Assembly (NCBI GenBank): GCA_049841135.1
Contig: JASGHK010000004.1
Span: 2,046,001-2,110,000 of the forward strand
DNA: 64,000 nt
Reading direction: 5' to 3'
DNA from: JACRCT01 sp049841135
Lineage (GTDB): Bacteria; Myxococcota; Myxococcia; Myxococcales; UBA5297
A program made the position numbers and the translations under genes. The notes under the pieces are model-generated. The model was not told where the DNA came from. It saw only the letters and a list, made by a program, of their open reading frames with translations, and made no database searches. Below, piece after piece: positions 20,694 through 29,509 of this stretch; within the stretch, counting starts at the first letter, position 1, and each line of letters starts with the position of its first letter.

Positions 20694-21476
20694 TCACCCC
20701 GGCCGTCGTCCCGACGCCGTCCGGTGCGGCTTGCCGAGCTCGGTGATCTTCGCCAAATCTTCGCGGTTGAAGACGGGCCCCTCGCAGCAGACGCGCAGGC
20801 CCTCGCCGTCCATGCAGCACTGGCCGCACAGGCCGAAGCCGCACTTCATGTACCGCTCCATCGAGAGCTGGTACGGCACGTCGAAGCGGTCGGCGAGGTC
20901 GCGGACGGCGAGCAGCATCTTCTCGGGGCCCGCGCCATAGATCACCCGCGGCCGGCGCTCGGAGATCATCGCCTCGAGACGGCCCGTCACCAGGCCCTTG
21001 CCTCCCGCCGAGCCGTCCTCGCTCGTCAGGTCCGCGCTCGCGTACTCGCTGGGGAAGATGAGGTCGCTCTTCGAGCGCACGCCGATGACCGTGCGGTGCG
21101 CCAGCCCCGCGGCCGCCAGCCGCTTCGAGAGGAAGCGGATGGGCGCGAGCCCGATGCCTCCAGCGACGAGGATGCCCTCCGGCTCCAGCTTGAAGCCCCT
21201 GCCGAACGGCCCGCGCACGCCCAGGAACTCGCCGGCCTTGGTCTCGAGGAGCCGGGTGGAGAAGGCACCGTAGGCCTTCACCGAGATCTCCATCCGCCCG
21301 CCGGAGAGGTCGGAGACGGAGAACGGCTTCTCGTCCACGCCCGGAACCCAGAGGTTCACGAACTGGCCGGGCGTCGCCTCGAACGGCTGCTCGAAATAGA
21401 GGCTCTTGAGCCCCGGGGCGTGCATGACCACCTCGAGCACCTTCAGGGTGCGCATCTTGGCGCGGTCATGGGCCAT
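20694..21476 (-). CDS. pyrK: Dihydroorotate dehydrogenase electron-transfer subunit PyrK
   Basis: PyrK passes electrons from the PyrD flavin to NAD+ in type 1B dihydroorotate dehydrogenase. The 260-residue protein has the ferredoxin-reductase layout: flavin-binding RxxS-like KPFSVSD, a GGIGLAPIRFL dinucleotide motif, YGAGPEKML, and a C-terminal [2Fe-2S] cluster with Cys in CGFGLCGQC and RVCCEG. The start at 21476 follows from overlap with pyrD by 11 bases. It is the last gene of the pyr operon. Confidence 0.88.
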   Translation of the reverse strand: MAHDRAKMRTLKVLEVVMHAPGLKSLYFEQPFEATPGQFVNLWVPGVDEKPFSVSDLSGGRMEISVKAYGAFSTRLLETKAGEFLGVRGPFGRGFKLEPEGILVAGGIGLAPIRFLSKRLAAAGLAHRTVIGVRSKSDLIFPSEYASADLTSEDGSAGGKGLVTGRLEAMISERRPRVIYGAGPEKMLLAVRDLADRFDVPYQLSMERYMKCGFGLCGQCCMDGEGLRVCCEGPVFNREDLAKITELGKPHRTASGRRPG

Positions 21477-22392
21477 GGGCCGCTCCGCGGATCCAGTCGA
21501 GGGTCGGGAAGTTCTCACGCGCGAGGTACTCCTCCATCCCGCGGTGGATCGCGGGGATCTTCTCCAGGCCGTCGAAGGCGAAGGCGCTGCCGACTCCCAC
21601 CGCCGTGGCGCCCGCGACGATCATCTGCAGCGCGTCCTCGGCGCTCCCGACGCCGCCGGTGCCGATGACCGGGATCTTCACGCTCCGGGTGATCTCAAAG
21701 ACCGCCCGCACCGCGATGGGCAGGATGGCCGGGCCCGAGACGCCCCCGACTTTGTTCGAGAGCACCGGCTTGCGCACGTTGAGGTCGATGAGCATGCCGG
21801 GGCCGACGGTGTTGATGGCGGTGATGGCGTCGGCGCCGGCGTCCTCGCAGGCCTTGGCCTTGCGGCCGATGGCCCCGAAGTTGGCGGAGAGCTTCATCGC
21901 CACCGGCACCTTGCCCGCCGAGCGCTTCACCGCGCTGGTGATCCACGCGAGGTCGGCGTCGTCGGCCTCGAACGGCGTGCCGAACTCGCTGGCCACGTTG
22001 GGGCAGGAGACGTTCACCTCGATGAGGTCCGGCTCCGCCTGCGCCGCCTTCTCGGCGACCGCCGGGAACTCCTCCATCGTGCGCCCGAAGATGGAGGCGA
22101 TGACCGGCGTCCGGGTGCGCGCCTTGTACTCGCGCAGCTCGTTGGTCGCGAGCTCCCAGCCGGGGTTCGACAGGCCCACCGCGTTCACCCAGCCGTGCTC
22201 GAAGGCGACGATGGTCGGCCCCTTGTGGCCCGAGCGCTCCTCGAGGCTGAACGACTTGGTGGTGACCGCGCCCACGCCGTGGCGCGCGACCATGGCCAGC
22301 GACGAGGCGGTCACGCCGAGGATGCCCGAGGCGAGCACCAGCGGCGACTCCAGCTCGACGCCCGCGAGCTTCACCTTGAGCGACGGCTTCAC
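21466..22392 (-). CDS. pyrD: Dihydroorotate dehydrogenase, type 1B catalytic subunit
   Basis: PyrD oxidises dihydroorotate to orotate in the fourth step of UMP synthesis. The 308-residue TIM barrel has the class 1 catalytic Cys in NVSCPNV and FMN-binding segments (AGATAVGVGSAF, IGTGGVGS). With pyrK adjacent this is the NAD-linked heterotetramer. The start is GTG 22392, inside a GTGA overlap with the pyrI stop. Confidence 0.92.
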   Translation of the reverse strand: MKPSLKVKLAGVELESPLVLASGILGVTASSLAMVARHGVGAVTTKSFSLEERSGHKGPTIVAFEHGWVNAVGLSNPGWELATNELREYKARTRTPVIASIFGRTMEEFPAVAEKAAQAEPDLIEVNVSCPNVASEFGTPFEADDADLAWITSAVKRSAGKVPVAMKLSANFGAIGRKAKACEDAGADAITAINTVGPGMLIDLNVRKPVLSNKVGGVSGPAILPIAVRAVFEITRSVKIPVIGTGGVGSAEDALQMIVAGATAVGVGSAFAFDGLEKIPAIHRGMEEYLARENFPTLDWIRGAAHGP

Positions 22393-22862
22393 GCGATCAG
22401 CTCCAGTTCCTTGAGCGCGAAGGTGCGCTCGCAGAAGGCGCACTTGTAACGCTGCGCCCCGGCGTCGACACAGCGGAAGCGGGAGACGATGTCGCGCTCG
22501 TGATGGGTGACGCAGCCGGGGTTGCGGCAGCGCGCCAGGCCGATCATCACGTCGGGCAGGCTGATGGTGAACTTCTTCTCCACCTGGAAGTTCTTCACCC
22601 GCTTGATGGTCACGCCCGGGCAGACCATGGAAATGTGCTGCAGGACCGGCGCGGGCAGCTCCTCGGCGTTGAGCTTGATCATGTCCTTCTTGCCGAGCTT
22701 GCTGCTCGAGTAGTTGAGCCCCACCGAGGCGACCACCGAGGTCATCTCCGGATAGCGGTGGATGGCCTCCAGGATCTTCAGGCCGAAGCCGGAGGGGATG
22801 TGGTCGATGACGATGCCCTTCTCGATCTTCGGGATGAGCAGGTGCTTCTCCGAGCCGGTCAT
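22389..22862 (-). CDS. pyrI: Aspartate carbamoyltransferase regulatory subunit
   Basis: PyrI binds nucleotides and gives allosteric control to PyrB. The 157-residue protein has the N-terminal nucleotide-binding domain (IEKGIVIDHIPSGFGLKIL) and a C-terminal zinc domain with Cys in CRNPGC and YKCAFC. It overlaps pyrB by ATGA upstream and pyrD downstream. Among bacteria a separate PyrI is far from universal, so end-product control of this pathway is likely enzymatic here. Confidence 0.92.
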   Translation of the reverse strand: MTGSEKHLLIPKIEKGIVIDHIPSGFGLKILEAIHRYPEMTSVVASVGLNYSSSKLGKKDMIKLNAEELPAPVLQHISMVCPGVTIKRVKNFQVEKKFTISLPDVMIGLARCRNPGCVTHHERDIVSRFRCVDAGAQRYKCAFCERTFALKELELIA

Positions 22863-23782
22863 GGCGCCACCCCCAGCAGATCCATCAGCACCGCTTGCCG
22901 CACGATAACCCCGTTGCCCACCTGCTCGAAGTAGCCGGCGTTCTCGGTCTCGTCGACGTCGGGGGCGATCTCGTTGACCCGGGGCAGCGGGTGCATCACG
23001 CGCAGCCCCGGCTTGGCGCCCTCGAGCATCTCCGCGGTGAGCAGGTAGGCGTTCTTGACCTTCTCGTACTCGACCGGGTCGCCGAAGCGCTCCTTCTGGA
23101 TGCGGGTCATGTAGACCACGTCGCAGGTCTGCAGCGCCTCGCGCAGGTCCTCGGTCTCGCGGAAGGCGACCCTCTTGGCGTGGCCGGTCTCGCGCAGGTA
23201 CGGCGGCAGCCTGAGCGCCGGCGGAGAGACCGCCAGGAACTCGATGCCGGGGAAGAGCGCCAAGGCCTGCACCAGCGAGTGGACGGTGCGCGAGTACTTG
23301 AGGTCGCCGACCAGCGCGATGCGCAAGCCGCTCTGCAGGCCGCCGAAGAACTTCTGGATCGTGTACAGGTCGAGCAGCGTCTGGCTGGGGTGCTGGTTCG
23401 CCCCGTCGCCGGCGTTGATGACCGGCACCCGGACCGCCTCGGCCACCGCGCGCGCCGCGCCCTCGCGCGGGTGACGGATGACCATGGCGTCGGCGTACTG
23501 CTCGATGGTCCGCCCGGTGTCACGCAGCGACTCGCCCTTGGCGACCGAAGTGCTCGCCGCCTCAGAGAAGCCGAGCACGCTGCCGCCCAGCCGGCACATG
23601 GCCGACTCGAAGGACAGGCGGGTGCGGGTGCTGGGCTCGTAGAAGAGGACCGCGAGCACGCGGCCCGGCAGCTTGGTGCGCTTGGCCTCGGGCGAGAACG
23701 CCTCCACCTTGGCGGCGAGCGCCAGGTACCGGTCGATCTCCGCGCGGGTCAGGTCGTCGATGGAGATGAGGTCGCGCTTCAA
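22859..23782 (-). CDS. pyrB: Aspartate carbamoyltransferase catalytic subunit
   Basis: PyrB condenses carbamoyl phosphate and aspartate. The 307-residue protein has the carbamoyl-phosphate loop STRTRLSFESA, the HPSQTLLDLYT motif, and the MHPLPRVNEI C-terminal region typical of catalytic chains that pair with PyrI. Both ends overlap neighbours by four bases (pyrF upstream, pyrI downstream). Confidence 0.94.
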   Translation of the reverse strand: MKRDLISIDDLTRAEIDRYLALAAKVEAFSPEAKRTKLPGRVLAVLFYEPSTRTRLSFESAMCRLGGSVLGFSEAASTSVAKGESLRDTGRTIEQYADAMVIRHPREGAARAVAEAVRVPVINAGDGANQHPSQTLLDLYTIQKFFGGLQSGLRIALVGDLKYSRTVHSLVQALALFPGIEFLAVSPPALRLPPYLRETGHAKRVAFRETEDLREALQTCDVVYMTRIQKERFGDPVEYEKVKNAYLLTAEMLEGAKPGLRVMHPLPRVNEIAPDVDETENAGYFEQVGNGVIVRQAVLMDLLGVAP

Positions 23783-24468
23783 GGCTTGCCCCCTTCCATC
23801 AACTCCCGCAGGTAGCCCGCCGGATCCTTCGCTTCCAGGAGCGAGCGGCCGACGATGGCGTAGTGCCTCTTTAAGAATTCAAAGCCGGCGAGCGCCCCGC
23901 CCTGCTTGCCCAGGCCCGGCGAGTAGAACTCCCAGTCGCCGGGTCCCAGGCGCTCGGCCACCTCGCGCACGCGCTCCGGCTTGGTCATCGGCACCACGAA
24001 GGACTTCACCCCCAGCTTCGACGCCTCGGCGTAGGCCCCGAGGATCCTGTCGTCCTGGAGGAAACCGCCCTCGGAGGCCAGGTACTTCGCGTGCGTCATC
24101 ACGCCGCCGACGATGACCTTGAGCTTCTCGGCCTGCAGCGCGCGAGTCCACGCTTCGAGCGTCGCCGGGCCCGCTTGCGGGAAGAGGATCGCCTCGTCGA
24201 TGCCGGCCCGGGCGAGGGTCTTGGCGAAGGCGACGCCGGTGTCCGGGATGTCGGTCGCCGCCTTCTGGTGGTCGTAGATGACCGGCTTCTTCGACCTCTC
24301 CCGGATGCGCCGCACGACCTCGGGCAGCCCGTAGCCCAGCCCGAGCACGAACCCGACTTTGTAGCCGTACACGCCCTCGACCGCGTCCACCTTGGCGACG
24401 ATCTCGAGGGCCTTCTCGAGGTCGCAGTCGAGCGCGGGGACGAGCCCCAGCTTCCTTCCTTGCGTCAT
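23779..24468 (-). CDS. pyrF: Orotidine 5'-phosphate decarboxylase, archaeal-like form
   Basis: PyrF makes UMP from OMP. The 229-residue protein keeps the catalytic Lys/Asp array in the form YDHQKAATDIPDTG rather than the common bacterial DxKxxDIPNT. From memory of the family, that DHQK form is familiar from archaeal enzymes. The phosphate-binding end is HYAIVGRSLLEAKDP. It is followed by pyrB with an ATGA overlap and preceded by pyrE with a 33-base gap. Confidence 0.88.
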   Translation of the reverse strand: MTQGRKLGLVPALDCDLEKALEIVAKVDAVEGVYGYKVGFVLGLGYGLPEVVRRIRERSKKPVIYDHQKAATDIPDTGVAFAKTLARAGIDEAILFPQAGPATLEAWTRALQAEKLKVIVGGVMTHAKYLASEGGFLQDDRILGAYAEASKLGVKSFVVPMTKPERVREVAERLGPGDWEFYSPGLGKQGGALAGFEFLKRHYAIVGRSLLEAKDPAGYLRELMEGGKP

Positions 24469-24501
24469 TTCGTCCTCCCCTTTGCTGCTGTACCGTTCGG
24501 A

Positions 24502-25116
24502 CTACTGCCCCTCCCAGAAGCGGCGAACGAGCTCGGCTCGGCTGTCGCCCTTCTCCTTCAGGTAGTCCGCCAGGTCCTGGATGTCGGCGAGCGCGTGGGC
24601 GGGCAGCGCCTGGTGGTCGTACTCGGCGCCCTTGCGCATCCGGTTCACGGTGATCACCACGCCCACCGGCCGCACACCGAAGGCCTCCTCAAGCGCCTGC
24701 GCAGCCTCGAGCTTGGTCCCGCCGGAGGAGAGGACGTCGTCGATGATGACGACCTTGTCCTGCGGCGAGGGCAGCTGGCCGATGAACATCCCCTTCTCGC
24801 CGTGCGCCTTGCCCTCCTTGCGGTTGTAGCAGACGGGCATGTCCCGCTTCTGCTCGGCCCAGAAGCCGAGCGAGGCCGCGGTCGCCAGCGCGATGCCCTT
24901 GTAGGCCGGGCCGAAGAGCAGCGTGCAGTCCGGGAAGCGCTCGCGCACGGCGCGGGCCAGCCGCCGGCCGAGGAAGTCGAGGGCCTTGCCGGTGCGCACG
25001 TGGCCCAGGTCGACGAAGAAGGGCGACTTGTCGCCGCTCTTCAAGGTGAACTCGCCGAACTTGAGCGCCTCGCACTCAGCGAGGAAGGCGATGAGCTCTC
25101 GCTTGTCTGCGTTCAT
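24502..25116 (-). CDS. pyrE: Orotate phosphoribosyltransferase
   Basis: PyrE joins orotate to PRPP, giving OMP. The 204-residue protein has the type I PRTase PRPP loop VVIIDDVLSSGGTKLEA and the LLFGPAYKGIALA segment. It overlaps pyrC by four bases at its start, and the 33-base gap to pyrF is the only real spacer in the pyr operon. Confidence 0.94.
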   Translation of the reverse strand: MNADKRELIAFLAECEALKFGEFTLKSGDKSPFFVDLGHVRTGKALDFLGRRLARAVRERFPDCTLLFGPAYKGIALATAASLGFWAEQKRDMPVCYNRKEGKAHGEKGMFIGQLPSPQDKVVIIDDVLSSGGTKLEAAQALEEAFGVRPVGVVITVNRMRKGAEYDHQALPAHALADIQDLADYLKEKGDSRAELVRRFWEGQ

Positions 25117-26366
25117 TCGAACCTCACCTCCTGACCTCGGGGTTGCAGCAGGCCGTTGACCACCGTGGCCTCGACGTCGAACTCGAACCGCTCACCCGGG
25201 TACGGGTCGTAGCCCGCGCCAGTGATCGGCTTGGCCTTGGGGCCCGGCCGCTCGCCTTTGCGCACCAGCACGAGATCCGCCGCCATGCCCTCGGTGATGG
25301 CGCCGCGGCCCCGGATCCCGTAGCAGCGAGCGGCGTTGCGGCTGGTCAGCTCGGCGAAGCGGTCCCAGCCGATGTGGCCTTCCTCCACGAGCTGCAGAAC
25401 GAGCGGCATGTACCACTCGATGCTGGGGATGCCGGAGGGCGCACTGGCCTCGTCGGACTTCTCGTCGAGCGTATGCGGCGCGTGGTCGGTGGAGATGAAG
25501 TCGATGGTGCCGCAGGCGATGGCGTCGAGGATGGCCTGGCGGTCGGTCTCGCTGCGCAGCGGCGGGTTCACCTTCAGCCGCGGGCCTTCGCGCACGTAGT
25601 CCTCGGCGGTCAGGCGCCAGTAGTGCGGGCACGTCTCGCCCCAGAAGTCCCAGCGCAGCGCCTTGCAGTGCTCCAGGAACTCGACCTCGAGCTGGGTCGA
25701 CATGTGGCAGAGCACCACGCGGGGCCGCAGGTGCGGGGGCGTCTTGCCGTACGCCGTCTCGAGCGCCTCGAGGGCCGAGGCGACGGCTTCGCGGGGGCGC
25801 TGCAGGTGGTGGCTGCGCTGATCGAGGAACGAGGAGGCCGGCAGGAAGCGCGACTCGTCTTCGGCGTGCACGGTCACCCGCGGGTGCGTGCGAAGGATGC
25901 CGGCGAGCTGCTCGGCGCGCACCGCGGGGACCGACGACGACTTCGCCAGGTAGACCTTCGCCGACGCCGTCTGCAGGGCGGTCCCTGCGAAAGGGGCCTG
26001 CACGTGCAGGCCCCAGTTCACCTTCGACTTCTCCCGGAAGAGTGCGCGCTTGCGCTCGAGCATCCCCTCGGAGTCGATGGGCGGGAGGTTGTTGGGCATG
26101 TCGAGGACGGTGGTCACCCCGCCGGCGAGCGCCGCGCGGGTGCCGCGCTCGATGCCCTCCTTGTGCTCCTGGCCCGGCTCGCGAAGGTGGGTGTGCGCGT
26201 CGATGGCGCCGGGAAGCACCCGGAGGCCTTGCGCGTCGAGCGTGGGAGCCTCGGGGTCCGGGGCTTCGCCAAGACGGAGCAGACCGTCGCGAACGACCAG
26301 CGTGCCCTGGTGGAAGCGGCCGTCGGGCCCCAGCCAGTCGGCGTTGGTGATGGTCAGGTCGGCCAT
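25113..26366 (-). CDS. pyrC: Dihydroorotase (PyrC, class I-like)
   Basis: PyrC cyclises carbamoyl aspartate. The 417-residue amidohydrolase has the metal motif DAHTHLREPG, a lysine in the AKVYLAKSS segment as candidate for the carboxylated ligand, histidines in CHMST and the catalytic DHAPH (STDHAPHTLDEK). The start at 26366 (MADLTITNADW) fits the domain; an upstream in-frame ATG is also possible. It is the first gene of the pyr operon and is divergent from the toxin-antitoxin pair 69 bases away. Confidence 0.92.
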   Translation of the reverse strand: MADLTITNADWLGPDGRFHQGTLVVRDGLLRLGEAPDPEAPTLDAQGLRVLPGAIDAHTHLREPGQEHKEGIERGTRAALAGGVTTVLDMPNNLPPIDSEGMLERKRALFREKSKVNWGLHVQAPFAGTALQTASAKVYLAKSSSVPAVRAEQLAGILRTHPRVTVHAEDESRFLPASSFLDQRSHHLQRPREAVASALEALETAYGKTPPHLRPRVVLCHMSTQLEVEFLEHCKALRWDFWGETCPHYWRLTAEDYVREGPRLKVNPPLRSETDRQAILDAIACGTIDFISTDHAPHTLDEKSDEASAPSGIPSIEWYMPLVLQLVEEGHIGWDRFAELTSRNAARCYGIRGRGAITEGMAADLVLVRKGERPGPKAKPITGAGYDPYPGERFEFDVEATVVNGLLQPRGQEVRFE

Positions 26367-26406
26367 GGCTGCCCCTCGGGCTCGACCCACCCTGCGGTCG
26401 AACTTA

Positions 26407-26423
26407 TAGTCAGACTAGTCAGA
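26407..26423 (+). promoter_or_regulatory. Probable antitoxin operator
   Basis: TAGTCAGA is repeated with a 9-base period (26407-26414 and 26416-26423) and the junction forms the palindrome GACTAGTC (26413-26420). It lies 12 bases before the antitoxin ATG, where Phd-type antitoxins commonly bind to repress their own operon. A regulatory role is an inference. Confidence 0.5.
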
Positions 26424-26435
26424 ACAGGAGAAACC

Positions 26436-26684
26436 ATGTCCGACTGGCAGCTCCAGGAAGCCAAGGCGCGCTTGAGCGAGCTCATCAAGCGAGCGAAGGC
26501 CAGCCCCCAGCGCATCACCGTCCATGGCCGACGCGCCGTCGTGGTCCTCTCGGAGGAGCAGTACCAGCGGCTCAGCCGCCCGCGCCCCCGGTTCGTGGAG
26601 TTCATGCGTTCTTCGCCGCTCGCCGGAGTCGAACTCGAGGTCCGGCGGGACCGCTCGCAGGTGCGGGAGACCAAGCTGCGATGA
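26436..26684 (+). CDS. Phd/YefM-family antitoxin
   Basis: An 82-residue antitoxin. The N-terminus WQLQEAKARLSELIKRAK is the Phd/YefM DNA-binding fold, followed by the beta strand ITVHGRRAVVVLSEEQYQRL. The charged C-terminal tail (GVELEVRRDRSQVRETKLR) is the usual toxin-wrapping part. CAGGAG precedes the ATG, and its stop overlaps the toxin start by ATGA, the standard arrangement. Confidence 0.9.
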   Translation: MSDWQLQEAKARLSELIKRAKASPQRITVHGRRAVVVLSEEQYQRLSRPRPRFVEFMRSSPLAGVELEVRRDRSQVRETKLR

Positions 26685-27106
26685 GCTACCTGCTCGACAC
26701 CAACGTGCTCTCGGAGACCGTTCGGCCACGTCCGGCTCCGGCAGTCCTCCGGTGGCTCGACTCGGTACCTGACGAGGCTCTGTTCATCAGCGCGCTCGCC
26801 CTCGGCGAAGTTCGCCGCGGGGTCGAGGAGCTTGCTGGCGGCCGCAGGCGCGAACGCCTGGTGGCCTGGCTCGAGCATGAGCTGCCGGACTGGTTCGGCG
26901 AACGGGTGCTCCCGATCGACGGGGCGGTCGCGGACCGCTGGGGCCGTCTCGTGGCGCAGATGCATCACCCGGTGCCCGCCATCGACAGCCTGCTCGCCGC
27001 AACGGCGCTGCACCACGATTTGCGGCTGGTGACCCGCAACGTCTCCGACTTCCAGTTCCCTGGTCTGGCGGTCATCAACCCGTGGGGAGAGGCAGACGAG
27101 GGCTGA
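26681..27106 (+). CDS. VapC-type PIN-domain toxin
   Basis: A 141-residue PIN ribonuclease. Acidic residues expected at the Mg site are in LLDTNVLSE (Asp and Glu), ALGEVRRG (Glu), and PAIDSLLAATA (Asp), with the ending LVTRNVSDF-x-FPGLAVINPW typical of the family. It forms a cassette with the overlapping antitoxin. RNA target unknown. The pair sits between the pyr and pur operons on the opposite strand. Confidence 0.9.
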   Translation: MSYLLDTNVLSETVRPRPAPAVLRWLDSVPDEALFISALALGEVRRGVEELAGGRRRERLVAWLEHELPDWFGERVLPIDGAVADRWGRLVAQMHHPVPAIDSLLAATALHHDLRLVTRNVSDFQFPGLAVINPWGEADEG

Positions 27107-27108
27107 GG

Positions 27109-27615
27109 TCATCGTCGCTCTCCCTCGGCGATCCCCTGCTGGGGCGGAGACCAGTTCAGCTCCCCGTCGGGGCACCTGCCAGGAGCCAACCCCGCAGCCT
27201 CAAGACGCTTCAGGTCCGCCAAGAGCGCGCGGTTCGACCATCTTCTCGCATCCATGGTGGACGACAGGGTCCCGTCGGCATCGATGGTGAATTGGACGAT
27301 GTCCCAGGAGAAGGCGCTTCCGCGTGCCCACGACATGCGAAACCGAGGCGTGGTTGGTTCGGCCGTTGTTTCGGTCGCATTCTCCAAGTGCCTCTCAAAG
27401 GTTTCGAAGGGCAGCTTGCACCTCAAGGCGGAGCCGGGGGCCACACTCTTGCCCTTCTCATCGCAGGACGAGAAGCCGGTGCCGATGATCCTCGCGGGCA
27501 TGAACCCCCTCGACACCAAGGCGTCCATCAACGACTCGTCCCTTTCGCCGACGTGGGCGCAGGCGCCTGCAACGCAGACCACATAGAAGAACGCCAGGTC
27601 ACGCGTCACTCGCAT
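27109..27615 (-). CDS. Hypothetical lipoprotein
   Basis: A 168-residue protein of unknown function. A short signal peptide ends in VAGAC (lipobox), followed by an exported domain with four further Cys residues (GFSSCDEKG, ALRCKLP, GRCPDGEL) that could form disulphides. It is convergent with the toxin gene, two bases apart, and its start lies seven bases past the end of guaA on the same strand. Its base composition is slightly lower in GC than the neighbouring operon. Confidence 0.6.
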   Translation of the reverse strand: MRVTRDLAFFYVVCVAGACAHVGERDESLMDALVSRGFMPARIIGTGFSSCDEKGKSVAPGSALRCKLPFETFERHLENATETTAEPTTPRFRMSWARGSAFSWDIVQFTIDADGTLSSTMDARRWSNRALLADLKRLEAAGLAPGRCPDGELNWSPPQQGIAEGERR

Positions 27616-27622
27616 GCCTCTG

Positions 27623-29509
27623 TCACTCCCACTCGATGGTTGCCGGTGGCTTGGTGGTCAACTCGTAGAGCAGCGGCCCGACGCCGTCGATGCGCGCCGC
27701 ATTGGCAGCCAGCGTCCGCCACGCGCCGATCTCCATCTCGAAGACCTCGGCGGTCATCGCGTCCTGCGAGCAGACCGGGCGGACCACGAAGGCCTGGCGG
27801 CCGTCGCGATCGAACATCGGCAGCGCCACGACCGGCACCTGCCAGATCGTCGGCTCGCCCTGGACGCGACGCAGGACCAGGTCGTCGACCTCGCGGAGCT
27901 TGTCGAGCTGGGGCTTCTCCAGCAGGCACCGGCCGAGCTTGAGCGTGCCCGGCGGCAGCGGCTGGAGCGCGAGCAGGACGCGGTTGATCGACGGGAAGCG
28001 GTTGGTCAGCGCCGCAGCGCACTTCTTCAGCGCCGGCCAGCCGGGCCACGCAGACGGGTCCTGGCTCCAGATCACCGCGGCGTGCCGGTAGGTGCGCTCA
28101 TCGCCCTGGACGCCCACCGTCCGCACCGGAAGCACCGCGGCGCCCAAGCCGCTCTCGGCGACGAAGCCCTGGATGGCCTTCTCGTCCCGGTCGAACCCCG
28201 CTTCCGGCTCACCGCCGTGGCTCGCGAGCACCCGGATGGCCAGGCCGGGCCCCGGGAACGGGTGGCGCTGCAGCAGGTGCTCGGGCAGTCCCAGCTCGCG
28301 GCCGAGCGCGCGCACTTCGTCTTTGTAGAGGTCGGCGAGCGGCTCGATGACCTTGCCCGCACGGATCATCCGGTCGATCTCTTCGACGCGGTTGTGGTGC
28401 GTCTTGATGCGCGCCGCCTGCTCGGTCCCGCCGCTCTCGATGGTGTCCGGATAGATGGTGCCCTGCACCAGCATCCAGTCGTCACCCAGCGGCAACCTGC
28501 CGACCTCGTCGTGCAGCACCTCGACGAACAGCCGGCCGATGCGCGCGCGCTTCTCTTCGGGATCGACGATGCCCTTCAGGTTCTCCAGGAAGCGCGGCTC
28601 GGCTTCGGCAACGTGCAGATTAGAGAAGCCCTGCGCCCGAAGCGCGTCGACGATCTCCTTGGACTCACCCAGCCGCATGAAGCCGGTGTCGACGTGCAGC
28701 GACCAGACGCGCTCCGGCCCCAGCGCGCGAATGCACAGCGCCAGGCTGACGAGCGAGTCCACGCCGCCGGACGCCAGCAGGAAGACGTTCCGGCCCTTGG
28801 CCTGCGCGCGGATGCTCTCGACGATCCGCCCGACCTGCCCCTCCGGCTTCCAGTCGAAGCGCGCGCCGCAGATCTCCAGGAACCGGCGCAGCATCTGGTT
28901 GCCGTGCTCGGTGTGGGTGACCTCGGGGTGGAACTGCAGGCCGAAGAGCGGGTGCTTCTCGTGCTCCATCGCCGCGATGGGCAAGCTCTCGGTCGAGGCG
29001 CTGACCTTGAAGCCTGGGGGCAACTTCGCCACGTGGTCGCCGTGGCTCATCCAGACACGCTCACTGGTCCCGAGGCCGGCGAAGAGCCGCGAACCGGTGT
29101 CGCGGCGCGCCTCGGCGACGCCGTACTCGCGCGCTCCCCCGCCCTTCTCCACCGCGCCGCCGAAGGCGGTCGCCATCAGCTGGTGGCCGAAGCACAGCCC
29201 GAGGACCGGCAGCGCGCCCGGCTTCCCGGCCTGGTGCGCGAGCAGGAGCGGCAGGACCTCCTCGACGTCCGGGCTCGGGAGCGGAGGGACCGCGGGACGC
29301 ACCGAGCGCGGGCTGCCGGAGAAGATGACTCCGATGACGTCGGGGTTCTCCTCGGGCTTGAAGCGCTTGGGCGCGAAGATCTCGGCGTAGACGCCCAGCG
29401 CCCGCACGCGGCGCGCGATGAGGTGGGCGTACTGCCCGCCATAGTCCAGCACCGCGAGCGTTTGACGTCCTTGGGCCGGACGGGCCTTCTTCACTCCTGC
29501 TTGGACCAT
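27623..29509 (-). CDS. guaA: GMP synthase (glutamine-hydrolysing), long form
   Basis: GuaA aminates XMP to GMP. The 628-residue protein has a class I glutamine amidotransferase domain (DYGGQYAHLIARRV, nucleophile in GLCFGHQL, FHPEV with catalytic His/Glu) and an ATP-pyrophosphatase domain with the P-loop SGGVDS. It is longer than the roughly 525-residue enterobacterial form; the extra sequence is mainly in the dimerisation region (WPGWPALKKCAAALTNRFPS), reminiscent of long eukaryotic-type forms. The C-terminus ends in the conserved PPATIEWE. The start at 29509 overlaps the purF end by 19 bases. It is the last gene of the purine operon. Confidence 0.93.
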   Translation of the reverse strand: MVQAGVKKARPAQGRQTLAVLDYGGQYAHLIARRVRALGVYAEIFAPKRFKPEENPDVIGVIFSGSPRSVRPAVPPLPSPDVEEVLPLLLAHQAGKPGALPVLGLCFGHQLMATAFGGAVEKGGGAREYGVAEARRDTGSRLFAGLGTSERVWMSHGDHVAKLPPGFKVSASTESLPIAAMEHEKHPLFGLQFHPEVTHTEHGNQMLRRFLEICGARFDWKPEGQVGRIVESIRAQAKGRNVFLLASGGVDSLVSLALCIRALGPERVWSLHVDTGFMRLGESKEIVDALRAQGFSNLHVAEAEPRFLENLKGIVDPEEKRARIGRLFVEVLHDEVGRLPLGDDWMLVQGTIYPDTIESGGTEQAARIKTHHNRVEEIDRMIRAGKVIEPLADLYKDEVRALGRELGLPEHLLQRHPFPGPGLAIRVLASHGGEPEAGFDRDEKAIQGFVAESGLGAAVLPVRTVGVQGDERTYRHAAVIWSQDPSAWPGWPALKKCAAALTNRFPSINRVLLALQPLPPGTLKLGRCLLEKPQLDKLREVDDLVLRRVQGEPTIWQVPVVALPMFDRDGRQAFVVRPVCSQDAMTAEVFEMEIGAWRTLAANAARIDGVGPLLYELTTKPPATIEWE

